A stretch of DNA of 64,000 nt from assembly GCA_019914995.1 (NCBI GenBank), contig CM034129.1, positions 4,353,725-4,417,724 of the forward strand, written 5' to 3'. The notes under the pieces are model-generated. The model was not told where the DNA came from. It saw only the letters and a program-made list of their open reading frames with translations, and made no database searches. Source of the DNA: Acanthochlamys bracteata. Taxonomy: Eukaryota > Streptophyta > Magnoliopsida > Pandanales > Velloziaceae. Positions 33,885-45,065 of the stretch are shown piece after piece. The translations under genes and the position numbers were made by a program. The stretch's first letter is position 1; every line of letters starts with the position of its first letter.

Positions 33885-35220
33885 TTCACGGTGGAAGCAG
33901 CAAAAGTGATTCTTTGTCATTGCCACCTTGAAAACTCCATCAGCGGTACCGCTCTTCTCTTTCAAGACCCTGACTCAGATCTCTTTGCCGCCGCTGCTTC
34001 TTTCGCGAAGTCAACCTTGGCTTCCTTGCCATCAAACATCGACTTGGTTTTCGAACAACCTCCCAGCTGCGACGGGCTTCCATGCGGAAGAATGCTCTGT
34101 TTTGCCATATTCAGCATCTTTGTGTATAGAGCGCAGCAAAAGCCATGTCAGAGATGCTTCGTCGACGATTCTTGAACCAGACTAGTTCCTGCTCTGTTCA
34201 ACGACTTCTTTGCTGCTAATGTCATCGACGTCGCTGACGAATTCAGAATTCCAACTTACATTTACTTTGTTTACACAGCTGCTTTTCTTTCGCTCATGTT
34301 GCACCTTCCTTACACTGAAGACGAGGTAAGGGTTCCTAGGTTACCGAGCGTTCCTAAAACGTGGCTGCCTATTCCTGTTGTTAGCAAGCAAAGCAAGAGC
34401 TACGAATTGTTGGTTTACCATGGCCGACGGTTTCGAGAAACCAAGGGTCAACGGTTAACACGTTCGACGACCTTCAACCAGGGCCGCTTAAAGCAGCAGC
34501 TAACGGCAGCTACAAGCTGCCTGTTTACGCGATTGGTCCAGTTCTATCACTGGAAGCGACGCCGTTTAGTGATATTAATGGCAAGCAGCAGGAAGACTGC
34601 ACCAGTTGGCTTGAAGAGCAACCGGATGATTCCGTTGTGTACATGTGCTTCGGAGGCTTGACAAAGTTTAAAGGTCCACAAGTGATAATCGCCGTCGCGC
34701 TGGAGCGGAGCAGGCATCGATTCTAATGGTGTCTCCGGAGTCCTTCGGCAAGCGGAAGTAAGGTGCCGATGGACGCTAAGCTTGAGGTGTTACCAGAGGG
34801 CTTCCTGGAGAGGACGAAAGAAAGGGGACTGGTGTGGTCGAAATGCGCACCGCAGATTCAGATTCTTCGACACCCAGCAGTCGGCGGGTTCGTGAGGCAT
34901 TGCGGATGGAACTCGATACTAGAGAGCTTGTGGTTTGGAGTGCCTATGCTGCATGGCCAATGTTGGCAGAGCAGAGTTAGGGAATGGGCGTGGCCGTGAA
35001 ATTGGACAGAGAACATGGAGATTTTGTTAAAGCAGAAGAGTTGGAGAGAGGTATCAAGTGCTTGATGGACGAGGACTCTGAAGAAGAAAACAGAGCAAGA
35101 GCAAGAGCCAAGTTCATGCAGGAAGCAAGCAAGAAAGCACTGAGCCGCTGTGGGTCTTCGTTCAAGAACTTGAGCCAAATGATCGAGCAACTGAAAGCAA
35201 ACACCAATGCTACTGAATAG
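33885..35220 (+). pseudogene. UDP-glycosyltransferase (UGT71-like), copy a, broken
   Basis: Homologous along its length to copy b at 40.7 kb. Starts at VEAAKVILCHCH, so about 17 N-terminal codons with the catalytic His region are missing. The reading frame changes several times: 33891-34175, then near 34090, 34296-34450, about 34450-34720 in another frame, then 34763-34970, and finally 34984-35220. A stop interrupts RHRF-WCLRSP near 34724. The donor-binding PSPG motif is recognisable but altered ([22 protein letters not shown]...WFGVPML) and loses frame before its end. The C-terminus ends MIEQLKANTNATE. Family enzymes transfer glucose from UDP-glucose to small phenolics and terpenoids; this copy cannot encode one. 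Confidence 0.93.
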
Positions 35221-35328
35221 TACTGATAGTAATAGATAATGTATGATTTATTTATACTTTGAGTAATTTGTTTACTCTATATTTTCTGATCTTAAACAAA
35301 AAAAAGTTGTAAACTAAAGATTAACGGA

Positions 35329-35419
35329 TGTTTCAATAGATATGCGTATTGATAATGATAATTCTAAAGTGCGGTTTCAATAGATATGCATATTGATCAA
35401 TGATAATTCTAAAGTGCGA
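35329..35419. repeat. Tandem duplication of about 45 bases
   Basis: GTTTCAATAGATATGC(G/A)TATTGAT...AATGATAATTCTAAAGTGCG occurs twice head to tail just after UGT copy a. The copies differ by one substitution and a two-base indel, so the event is fairly recent. Confidence 0.85.
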
Positions 35420-37254
35420 AAGCAACCGTTGCTTTTTCTTTTTGGCGGGGAGACAATGAAATTTCAGTTAGACAATGAAGCTGGCGAAGCAGCGCATCAG
35501 CGGAGCTAGCGTAGCAGCGGTGGATCTAGAATTTTGAGTGCGTTGATCGAATTCGAGCAGCAACCAGCAAGTACAATAACAAATGCGTTCATCGAAACCG
35601 TCGGAGCGACGGAGCGGGGCATGTTGTTTACATGTGGGTGGAGATTTCTTCAATCTGCGAAGAAACATGGAGAAAGACAAACTAAAACAAAAATTAACAA
35701 AAAAACTTTTTAATTCAATTTGGGAGTTGGAAATAGCGCCAAGTTCGCACAACACTGAGTCCGAAAAGTCAACGCTCCAATGACCTGATCACAACACGGG
35801 CAACATGCGGCACGCCAGCAATGACCACCATCAAGTAGTTTGTTTGAGCTTGACCGTTAGCATTAGACCACCATCCCTCTTCTTTGTTCATCTGTATTCA
35901 TACTAATTTGATCAAATGTACTTCTGCATTTTGAAATGTGTCCTTTTAGAAGGCATCTTTGAGCATTTTCATAGATTCATTAGCAGGAGGTGCTGTACTG
36001 TTTTAAAATAGTTTTTTTAAATAGTTTTTTTAATTTAGATCATATAGATAAAATTGATGTTATAAATTATTTTATATATAATTTTTTTAATAAAAATCAA
36101 CCATATTTTAAAAAATATTAAAATAAATTTCTTTTTAAAAAAACTTTTTTAAAGCATTTCAGATGTCTCCTAAATACTCATCCTTTTATTACTGAATGGG
36201 CAGGTACGGTGCCATCAAAGAAGAGCAAAATGCAAGGAGATATCTCCAGGCTACAACAAGTTGGCTCATGAACTTGAATCCTTCCCTACTCAGACTGGGT
36301 GCTTTCCTCTTTAAAGGTGATATATGATATTATTTTGTCACGAAAGAATTTACTAAGATAAAGCATCTAAAAAGTCCCACCACCATATAATAAAATCTTT
36401 AATCCAACTCCAAGTTTAAACAAAGTAGTTTTGAAACTCTCTAATATTAACCACATCTTATCTTATTTATTTATCCATATAGGATTAATTTAACTTTATT
36501 ATATTCAACAATTTCTTTTTCAAAAATAAATTATATTTTTACTCATAAAGAGTCTTCAAAACGCAACTTGTTTTGAATTATCATTCACTATATGAATATT
36601 TTATGAAAATTATACTACTTTTAACTACCTCAATACATCGATCACAACAGACATTGGTCATTCTGAAAATACAGTCAAACTATCGTTCTAATATCGTTGA
36701 TGGTATAACATAACCTTTACTAATATTCAACTGAATATTTTATAATGCGTAACAAAAATTCATCGTCCTTTTGTGTGAAACCTAATAGAAACATAGTAAT
36801 AGAGAAATTTTTGTAAATACTCACATCTTACTTTCATTAAAAAATTACTATAATCACAATCACAAACACATATATACAATTTACATAGAAAATCTCATCA
36901 TCACTATTAGAAGTAAAAATCATTGGTAACCGATAAATTTCTATTATTATAATAATAAAATATGCAAGTTCTTTTTATGCAACTAGATGCATATAATTAT
37001 ATAAATTAAAATTCAATAATCTTGATAAGAAATTACTTTATAAAAGAGAATTAAGAACACGCTAATAAAAATTTTACTTAATCGAACGATACCTAACCTT
37101 CAACGGCTGTTTTGATCAAACTCTATTGTAAGAAGTTTCTCTCCACTCTTTTTTTTTTCTCGTCTGTCGTGGCGGTTGAAATTAGAGTTAAGGAACTCCT
37201 TAAAAAAATCTGTAAACTGAAAGGACTAAATATTTTTCAGATTTTTCATATTAA
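35420..37254. other. Intergenic; balanced-composition block then AT-rich DNA
   Basis: From 35455 to 35790 base composition is balanced and frames are open on both strands (minus 35468-35755, 95 codons), with no recognisable protein. A short AT-rich block at about 35985-36170 begins AGGTGCTGTACTG and ends CAGATGTCTCC and may be a small MITE. The rest to 37254 is AT-rich without a gene. Confidence 0.35.
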
Positions 37255-37929
37255 GGCTCCGTTTGAATATGCTGAAATTTTTGTGCTTTTGAAATAAAAC
37301 TACTTTAGAGTGCTGTAAGTGGCTATAGAATTTTTGCTGTAAAAATAATTTTATGTTGAAAAGTGTTTGGATAAATTTTCATTGTATCGTGCTTTTAAAT
37401 ACTGAAAGCTCAATAAAGTATTTGGTAAATTTATATTTATTTCCATATAAAATATATAATGATTAAAATATCCTTAATTATATAATAATTTCTATATTAT
37501 TAAATTAAAAAATCCAATAGTTATTTTGAAGTTTTTGAATTTATAACATAATAAGTTTATTATTACTTTTGATATTAATTTGACATTTTTCTACTTTTTG
37601 AGAACATCAAGAAACATCAATACACTAAAACGAAAAATAATTTAGATAATACCAACAGATAACAACCAAACCCTTTTATATTCCATTGTTTCATATATCA
37701 CATAGTACTACTACTACTACTTACGAACATGTGTTCAATAAAACACAAATATTGATTAAGCACAACCAAAGTCAAGGAATACGGAGACGACAGAGTTGTG
37801 TCACATAGTTAACCCTTAAAATATTGTTCAACTAAACATAACAAAAAATGAATTCAACACAAATACAAACATTGGTTCAACATAACTAACTACAGAATCC
37901 TATTATTTTTGGCAATCTCTTTCTGGGTT

Positions 37930-39030
37930 TCTACATCTTGATTTCTTACTTCTTTCCTCTCCTGAGTGGAGTGAATTTGCCTTCTCCATCTACAAGAAAA
38001 TTTATCAAAAAGTTCAACAAAAATTCAAAAAAATCCCTAATTTTTTAACAATACATATATGCATAATTGAAAAAAAATTGCACTTCTTACGAAACAGCAG
38101 ACAATCATATTCTAACTATAAAGAACATATCGAATCTAATTACAATTCTCACTAAACTCATAATTGCTTCATACAGAAACCCAAAGGCTATGAAAATCAC
38201 ATACTTTTTCTGATAGAGCATCGCTGACACAAGGCTGGCAAAGGTCTCAGGCTTCATATCCCTCTCTTCCTGAGCTGGTACAGCTTGTGCCTGAATGCCA
38301 GCATTTAAAAACATACTTGCACAGTACTCTCATCGCTTACAAAATATTACGAAGAGATCAACTATACAGAAATAGGGATTACTTAGCCAAAGCCACTGAT
38401 GCCTTTTCTTTAATTCCTACAGGAGCAGTCTTACGTGCAGCTTCTTGGCTTTTGACATTCTCGTACTACATGAGATCAAGCACATGCAGAATACAAAAAC
38501 GTTGAATCAGTTTTGAGATGCAAAACCAAAAATAACATTTAGGTCAGTTAGAACATCAGCACGGATGCTTTTAGTTGCTGGATTATCAGGACTATCATAT
38601 TTATAGAAAGCTTATAGCTTTCTTACAATAAACAAAAACTATGATTTGTTTCACTTATTTTTAGCAAAATAATAATCATAATTAACACAGACTATAAAGA
38701 ATCAAATTAAATACAAGTACACACCTTCTTCTACTTTGCAACTTCACATTTTTTATGTCTTCAATCAAAGATCTAACATAAACCTCACATTTCTGATGAC
38801 CTCACATGGTCGAATCGTCTGTTCAAACTATTTTCCATGTTGATTTACACTAAATTGCTGCAGCATCAACACCTCCTCTTCAGCCTGAACCAAATCCAGT
38901 AAAAATATTACACTAAGCAATGAACTCTACTTTACGAAGATTGCTGAACTACAACATTATCATTTACTTGCAGCATCCTAGCTAACTTCTCATCAAACAT
39001 GCGACCTTCAAACTTTTCTTGAGTTTCACT
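37930..39030 (-). pseudogene. Exon-like blocks of an unidentified gene inside element 1
   Basis: Minus-strand blocks flanked by AG and GT signals, in transcript order: SETQEKFEGRMFDEKLARMLQ (about 38965-39030), AEEEVLMLQQF (38850-38890), KCEVYVRSLIEDIKNVKLQSRR (38725-38790), ENVKSQEAARKTAPVGIKEK (38395-38465), QAVPAQEERDMKPETFASL (38225-38295) and VDGEGKFTPLRRGKK (37945-37990). They read like exons of one host protein. I do not recognise it; the second to fourth blocks faintly recall CID/RPRD-type RNA polymerase CTD-binding proteins, but this is weak. Stops follow several blocks. Confidence 0.4.
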
Positions 39031-39127
39031 GGTTGCTCAGTAGCATAAAGAGACACAAGCAATGGCAGTTTTCTCAATCTCACAACAGCTCAGAAATGAG
39101 ATGGAGAAAACAGGGAAGAGAGAAGAC

Positions 39128-39515
39128 CTGGTGGACGAGGCTTTGGATCTCGTTCTGGGTCATAAGGTCAGCGAAATCCAGGTCGATTACAAGCTTCTGT
39201 CTGCACTCCGAGGCACGTTGCAACCGGTCAGCCCGAGCAGTTCGCTCCTGGGCTCGTCGCTCGACCCGCTCCTTATTTGCGACGCACCTCTCTTCCACGA
39301 GCCTCTGGCGCTCCTCTTCAGGAATAGCAGCGAGCTTCTCACCCCACTCAGCTCTACGGCGTTCTAGACCGACGCGGCGGTATTCTTTCTCGGCAGCGCG
39401 ACACTCAGCCTTGCGCGCTGCCTGACGCTCTCGCTTCAGAAGCTTCTTACGGCGCTCTTTGAGAGAGCATCTCCGACGGTTGCGGAATCACCGTTGGGCT
39501 TCGCCTCCTTGGTCG
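39128..39515 (-). pseudogene. TRM10: TRM10 (tRNA m1G9 methyltransferase) first-exon fragment
   Basis: Minus-strand reading gives KPNGDSATVGDALSKSA, then after a one-base shift near 39455 RKKLLKRERQAARKAECRAAEK, IPEEERQRLVEE, and LVIDLDFADLMTQNEIQSLVHQ, ending at CAG followed by GTCTTC. The Lys/Arg-rich N-terminal coil followed by VIDLDFADLMT is the entry to the SPOUT methyltransferase domain of TRM10, whose exon ends at the same place. The rest of the SPOUT domain is absent, so it is a captured, truncated fragment inside element 1. Confidence 0.75.
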
Positions 39516-39749
39516 TCTTCAAGAGAGAGAAAATACCAACTCCGATCAGTTGAAGAGAACGGAAGCAAACCGAATTGCGGTGGGTAAAAGAGAGTTGCGT
39601 GAGGGTGGAAAGAAGAAGCCTATGTTACATGTATTGGGCAGGAATTTATCCAATCACAAAAAATTTACAGCACCCAAGCATTTTCAAGAGACCGACGTTC
39701 TTTAACAAATAGTAGCTACGATAACATACTGGAGGAAGAAAGAGGAAAT

Positions 39750-40075
39750 ATTCAGTGTCTGTAAGGCAAATCACGGCGGAGGGAGAGGGAATCGCGACGG
39801 AAGGAGAGCGAGAGTGAGCAGGTGCGAGGAGAAAAATGAGCGAACCGACAAGTTAATGCTGGTGGTAGAAAATATATCAGTCTCCGTAATTTTGTAAACT
39901 AAAAAAGGACAAATATGACATTTGCATTGTCCTGAGGAAAAGCCGCCGCACGGCTTTAAAATGAAAACACCAGTTTGAAGCTTTTCGTTTTCAATTGTTT
40001 AAAGCCGCTTTTGACGAATTAAAACAGGCGTATTCAACGCCTGCTTTACTGTGCTGTGACCAATAAAGCACAGCC
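39750..40075 (-). promoter_or_regulatory. Leader-like terminal segment of element 1
   Basis: Read on the minus strand, this segment runs from the element end through AAGCCG(T)GCGGCGGCTT, a TTTGTCCTTTTTTAGTTTACAAAATTACGGAGA block, a TATATTTTC motif, and then a CT-rich stretch (CTCACTCTCGCTCTCCTTCC). It aligns over about 330 bases with 51788-52130. The order TATA-like motif then CT-rich leader, reading into the TRM10 fragment, resembles a plant core promoter with 5' UTR. Promoter function is inference. Confidence 0.5.
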
Positions 40076-40338
40076 TAATTCAATCATGTGGACTTTTTGG
40101 ACCATCTATGCCATCTGAATCGAAATAAAATTTCCGGAACTGGTACAGAAATTGGTGCTTTTTCTACTTTGTTTACCTTAGTGACTATTAATTAATATAA
40201 ATAAAATAAAATAAAATAATGCATTCTTTTAACTAGTTTAAGTTAAAGAACAGGAACATAGCCAACTATCGTGATAACTCATAATCATAAGTAGGACCGT
40301 CACTGAAGTGGGCCCGTGGCCTATGTATTGGATCGAGA

Positions 40339-40540
40339 GAATGTTTAAAACTTATTTTAAAAAAGTTTTTGAAATAAAATATTTTTATTTTTAAAAAAAT
40401 AAGATTTGTATTTATATTTAAAATAATAATAATAAAATTGTAAAATTTTTATATTTTTTAATTTGTATATAAAATTTATAAAATATTATAAAAAAATTTA
40501 TTAGAAGTGTGAATTTAAAAAATTGAGTTGTTTGAAACTT
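40339..40540. repeat. AT-rich MITE-like element
   Basis: Begins ATGTTTAAAACTTATTTT and ends TTGTTTGAAACTTTT in inverse relation. The interior AAAATATTTTTATTTTTAAAAAAATAAGA matches blocks near 5.8, 45.5 and 55.4 kb. It lies in the promoter region of UGT copy b. Confidence 0.45.
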
Positions 40541-40720
40541 TTCTGAGGACTCCTTTCGTCTCATCTCCGCAACCATTATCAGGTTTATCATATTCTTTCC
40601 ACCCGGCTCTCCCTTTCTTGAAAACTCACACTCCACTTTCTACACCGCTGCAGAAGATAACAATTAACAAACAGCGAAGAAAAACAGAAAGCAACTAAGA
40701 AAAGAAAGAAACTAGAAACA

Positions 40721-42195
40721 ATGGAGAAGATTACTGTTGTTTTCTTGCCGGTAAGAGGTAGCCATTTCCCTTCCATGGTCGAAGCAGCAAAGCTTATACT
40801 TGACCATTCCCACAACAATGCGAGATCTCTATCTGCTACCATTCTACTGATGCACATCCCCGATCCCGGCTTCGCCGCAGCAGCTACTTCCTACGCTCAG
40901 TCTACCTACGCTAACTTGCCGCCTAATATAGATCTTCTCTTCGAAGAACTCCCGCCGGTCGAAATCGAGTCTGCTGCTTGTGAAAGCCCCGGGGAACACT
41001 TCATCTCTCTCTTGTGCGAGCTTAACAAGAGCCATGTCAAAGATGCCTTGTCCAGGATCCTGGAAGTTAGGCCTGTTGCGGCCCTTGTCGTTGATTTGTT
41101 CGGAACCGCGTGATAGATGTAGCCGACGAACTCGGCATACCAACGTATTTGTACTTCTGCTCCACGGCTTCGTTGCTCGCACTGATGCTACACCTACCGA
41201 CACTTGAAGAGAAGATCTCGTCGGAGTTTGCGGACGTGGAAGGAGAGATTCCAATTCCTGGGTTATCGACTGTTCCGCCAAAGTGCTTGCCGACAGCTGT
41301 TATGGACAAGAAGAGCTACACGTACACATGGTTTGTTTACCATGGCCGGCGGTATCGATTAACAAAGGGATTGATTGTTAACAGCTTCAATGAGCTAGAG
41401 CCCGGGCCGTTAGAAGCAATCGCAAAAGGCGTCTGCATACCGGACCACTCTACGCCGCCGGTTTTCCCAATCGGACCGGTTTTATCACTGGATGTTCGGC
41501 CACAGCTGGAAAAAGGGAGCCAACAGCAACAGTGCATCAGATGGCTTGACGAGCAACCGAAGGAATCTGTAGTGTACTTGTGTTTTGGCAACATGGGAAG
41601 CTTCGCAATTCCGCAAGTGCACCAGATCGCCATGGCGCTTGAAGAGAGCGGGCATCGGTTCTTGTGGTGCTTGAGGAGCCCTGCTCCGCCAGGCAGAGGA
41701 CGATTACCTGTCGATGCCAAGCTTGATGAGGTGTTACCAGAGGGGTTTCTAGAACGTATCAAAGGAAGGGGAGTGGTCTTGCCGAGCTGGGCACCGCAAA
41801 CGCAGATTTTAGCTCACCGGGCAGTCGGCGGGTTCGTGACACATTGCGGCTGGAATTCCATATTAGAGAGTTTGTGGTTCGGAGTTCCTATGCTGCCATG
41901 GCCACTGTTCGCTGAGCAGCATTTGAATGCTCGAGAGATGGTGAGAGAAATGGGCGTAGCAGTGAAGCTAATAGTGGACAGAGATCATGGAGGTTTTGTT
42001 GCTGCTGAGGAGTTGGCGAGAGGTATCAAGTGTTTGATGGGGGACTCTGAAGAAGGAAACAGAGCAAGAGCAAAAGCTAGAGCAATGCAAGAGGCGAGCA
42101 GGAAGGCACTGGGACAAGGCGGGTCTTCGTTCAAGAGTTTAAGCCAATTGGTTGAGGATCTGAAAGCAAAGGCCCGTTGCTCTGAAACCATATGA
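40721..42195 (+). pseudogene. UDP-glycosyltransferase (UGT71-like), copy b, one frameshift
   Basis: The best preserved copy, intronless. From ATG 40721 the frame reads MEKITVVFLPVRGSHFPSM (catalytic His 16 in GSH) to VVDLFGTA, with the family's catalytic Asp at residue 125, then stops at 41111-41113. One missing base at 41110/41111 explains it: the downstream frame continues without gap as IDVADELGIPTYLYF... for 360 codons to the stop at 42193-42195. The PSPG donor motif is complete (41788-41919, WAPQ...HCGWNS...AEQ), and the last Gln indicates UDP-glucose. Total length would be about 490 residues, normal for UGT71, whose members glucosylate flavonoids, phenolics and sesquiterpenoids. It is either a very young pseudogene, a null allele or a base-calling error. 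Confidence 0.93.
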
Positions 42196-42613
42196 TTTAT
42201 GAATAAAAGTGGAGTCTTTCAATTCTAAACTCTCTCTGTTTTATCTCAGAGCAGATGCAAAATTAGATTTCTTTTGTTGATCATATACTTCATAAATCAT
42301 ATAATAAGTGGCTAACTTATGTGTGCCTTCCATATTAACTTTTAAAAATAAGAGTAATGATATATGATAACCATCAATGAAGATCTATTCAAATGAGAGT
42401 AAACTTACATGAAAAAACCCCTAAAATGTGACGCACCTAAACGAATACCTACTAATCGCGCAAGGAAGGGAAACAAAATTGCCCAAATTGATGGAGGGCT
42501 AAGGACAGTGATGAATCACTTTTACTTACAGAGGTGACAGTTTTTCTGTACAACAACGAGACTTTCCTTTAGCATAGGGTACAAGCAAGCATTCCGAAAC
42601 ATTGCCTTCTGCC
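42196..42613. other. 3' flank of UGT copy b
   Basis: Probable 3' UTR (GAATAAAAG shortly after the stop resembles a polyadenylation signal) followed by AT-rich DNA. No gene seen. Confidence 0.45.
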
Positions 42614-43215
42614 TGTTAGATATAAAGATAAATTAGATTAGCCCCATTTGCGGATAGAAAATATAAGTACAACATGATTCATATATTAGAGAATTGTTAA
42701 AACTATTGTTTTAAATTTTTTTGTTAGGATGGACCATCTAGTGTATGAGCAGACTATGGATTGAAATTCTTGTATTAGTTAGCTCCTTTAGCCTTGTATC
42801 TTTTCAACATTGATATGAGAGTCGATAGTTTGGCTGCGATTTGAACGATCAACAATATTGTGGTCCTTCTTGGCTGTGCAACGAGCTGGTAAATACGACT
42901 CCTATAAGCTTTCACATTGTCAGTAGTGATTTAGAATAAGTTAAAATTTGGAAGTTTTTTGTGTGCAATAGCGATGCTTGGATGATGAAAAATAGTGTGG
43001 ATAATTCATTTTTGTTGCTAAGATTGTTGAGTATAAAGATGAGTTAAATTAGTCCCACATGAATAAAAACATAAGATGAAAGTGGTTCATAAATTAGGAA
43101 GATCTTTAACCTTTTGGTTAATTGTAAGATTATATTGAACTTTCTAGTGTATGAGTTTGATCTTGGAGTTAAATTTTGTATTAATTAGTTACTCAGGTGT
43201 TACTTCTATAGAGCT
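42614..43215 (+). mobile_element. TRIM-like LTR retroelement 1
   Basis: LTR-like copies at 42614-42809 (TGTTAGATATAAAG...) and from 43025 (TGTTGAGTATAAAG...) share AAATTAG(T)CCC(A)CA, CATAA(A)TTAG, and CTAGTGTATGAG blocks. Right after the first is TTGATATGAGAGTC, a decayed form of the TGGTATCAGAGC primer-binding site of plant LTR elements. About 215 bases lie between the LTRs, with no coding. The right boundary and target duplication are not clear. It lies between UGT copies b and c. Confidence 0.6.
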
Positions 43216-43871
43216 CCTCTCGGTGTGCCTGAAAGGTAAAAGTGACATTCCTGCGAAGAAGGTTGCTTTAATCTTCGTTTCTGGTTCCGAAAGCCATATC
43301 ACCTCAACAGTCGAAGCTGCAACGAGAATTTCCAACCACAATCACACCAGTAGCCCTCAGCAAACATTCTCTGCAATTCTTCTCATGAATCCACCTGACC
43401 CTGGCTCATTCCTCCAAGCAACTACCTCATTCACTGGTTCCTTCTCGTCTTCCAGCATTGATCTTTTTTTTGAGCTTCTCCCTCCAGTTGATGACGTTAA
43501 GCTGAAAGCACAGTTTCATGTTCTGGTCCATAAGACGTTCTCCGTCGTTGCCTCTCATTGCCCTTGTTGTCCATGCCTTCTCAATTTCTGTAATCAATGC
43601 TTTCCATGAGCTCCGTGTGCCAACTTATTATTACTTTTGCAGCTCTGCAGTACCCTTAAAGATTTCTGATTTTTTGGAGATGGTAAAGAGTGGATCCAAG
43701 TTCCAGGAATCTCCTTCCTTCTCTCATCTGCATTGCCATCATGCTTGGCCAACAAGAAGAGCAAGAGCTTCCGCATGGTCATTTTATCTTTCACAAAGAT
43801 GCTAGGTGTTGAAAGGCATAATTGTTCAATAGATTAGCTGAGCTCGAGCTAGCACCAATGGATGCTTTAGC

Positions 43872-44681
43872 TGTTGGATTCAAAGGGAATAAATTAGTTT
43901 CATATTGAATAAAAATAAGATGAGAAGAAAATTATTATACTAGAGAGTTTCATAACTCATTGGCTTAAGTTTTTGAATTTAATTGAGCTTTCTAGTGTAT
44001 ATATCGAACCTTTCTGGTGTTTTAGTTTGGTTAACTTTTTCGATATTGTACTATTGTATAACTCTCCAATAGTAGTATCAGAGTCGATGGTTGATAGAAA
44101 GCCCGATATATATAGTAACTCTCGTTGACAGTTGGTGAGCAAGTTAAGAGCAGCGTGACTCATATAAGACTTCTGTAAGATGTGAAGAAAATTCAGAGCA
44201 AATTAGGCTCTGATGGCTGACTCTTAGTTGCACAAACGGTGCGCATGCGAGGCGACCTGTACATTTATAACTCTAGTAGGTAGTGCGATGAGTAGGTTAA
44301 GAACAGTATGACTCACATGAGTTTCGTAAGATGTGAGTAAAAATTTGGAACAAGTTGGATTCTAATAGCTAGCTCTTGATTTGTTGTAACGGTGGTCGAA
44401 CCCAAATGGCCGGAATTCTGAATGATCAAAGTAATTGGTACGCGATATGGTACTCAGATAAGAAAAAATATAGATGACTTACTTTTGAGGGAAAAATTGT
44501 TAGATTAAGAGTGAATAAATTAGTTCATATTGAATAAAGATAAGATGAGAAGAAAGTTAATATAATAAAGAGTTTCATAATATATTAGTTTAAGCTTTTG
44601 AATTGGATTGAAGTTTCTACTATATGGACTGAACCTTTTGGATTTTTATTTTGATTAATTTTTTCAGTATTGTATATCTAA
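43872..44681 (+). mobile_element. TRIM-like LTR retroelement 2, inserted in UGT copy c
   Basis: LTRs at 43872-44068 (TGTTGGATTC...) and 44498-44681 (TGTTAGATTA...) share AATAAATTAGTT, CATATTGAATAAA, ATAAGATGAGAAGAAA, AGAGTTTCATAA, and a CTTTCTA/TGAACCTTT stretch. A primer-binding-site-like TAGTATCAGAGTC starts at 44073. A purine-rich TGAGGGAAAAAT precedes the 3' LTR. The target duplication is TTAGC (43867-43871 and 44682-44686). The interior holds two copies of a sequence with GT(T/A)AAGA(G/A)CAG(C/T)(G/A)TGACTCA (from about 44135 and 44315) and no coding. It is 810 bases long, a TRIM-sized element. Confidence 0.8.
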
Positions 44682-44819
44682 TTAGCTGCTGGCGTTTCTA
44701 CTCCTGGCCACTCAACTCTGTCAATGTCAGACAGTGTCAACTGGTTTCTCGCTAAATCGATGAACTGCAGCAACTATTGGTTCACATGGCTCACTATGTT
44801 CAGGCAGTGTCAATCTTTA

Positions 44820-45065
44820 GGGGCGTTGAAAGTATTTTTAAAATAGAGTTTTTCTACAGTAAAAGATATTTTTATATTTTTGAAAAATAAGTTATAATTT
44901 TTTACCTCAAATAATAAGTAATAAATAAATCTCACTACGTAAAATTTTTTTATATTTTCTAAATTTTTAAATAAATTCTCTAAATATTTATAAAAAAGTG
45001 TATTAAAAAATATAAAATTAAAAATTAAAAAATTATTTTTAGAGTAAAGAATGTCAAACGCTCTC
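44820..45065. repeat. AT-rich MITE-like element in UGT copy c
   Basis: Starts GGGGCGTTGAAAGTATTTTTAAAATAGAG and ends, inverted, GAGAGCGTTTGACATTCTTTACTCTAAAAATAA. The interior TAAATTCTCTAAATATTTATAAAA is close to that of the element at 5.7-5.9 kb. A further AT-rich block to about 45250 may be another insertion. Confidence 0.55.

Larger units (their letters stand above)
37255..40075 (-). mobile_element. Pack-type PIF/Harbinger-like element 1, carrying gene fragments
   Basis: Bounded by TAA on both sides (37252-37254 and 40076-40078), the 3-bp target duplication type of PIF/Harbinger. Left end GGCTCCGTTTGAATATGCTGAAATTTTTG matches, inverted, the right end of the 51.8-54.3 kb element. Right end, read inward, is GGCTGTGCTTTATTGG and matches that element's left end, but lacks its outer ten bases. 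Inside, read from the right end on the minus strand, come a CT-rich leader-like segment, a TRM10 fragment and several exon-like blocks. No transposase is seen, so it is non-autonomous. Confidence 0.68.

Noticed and set aside
43040..43062. Plant snRNA promoter element (RTCCCACATCG)
   Set aside because: AGTCCCACATGA is only a partial match and recurs as part of the TRIM LTRs, with no snRNA sequence or TATA at the right spacing.
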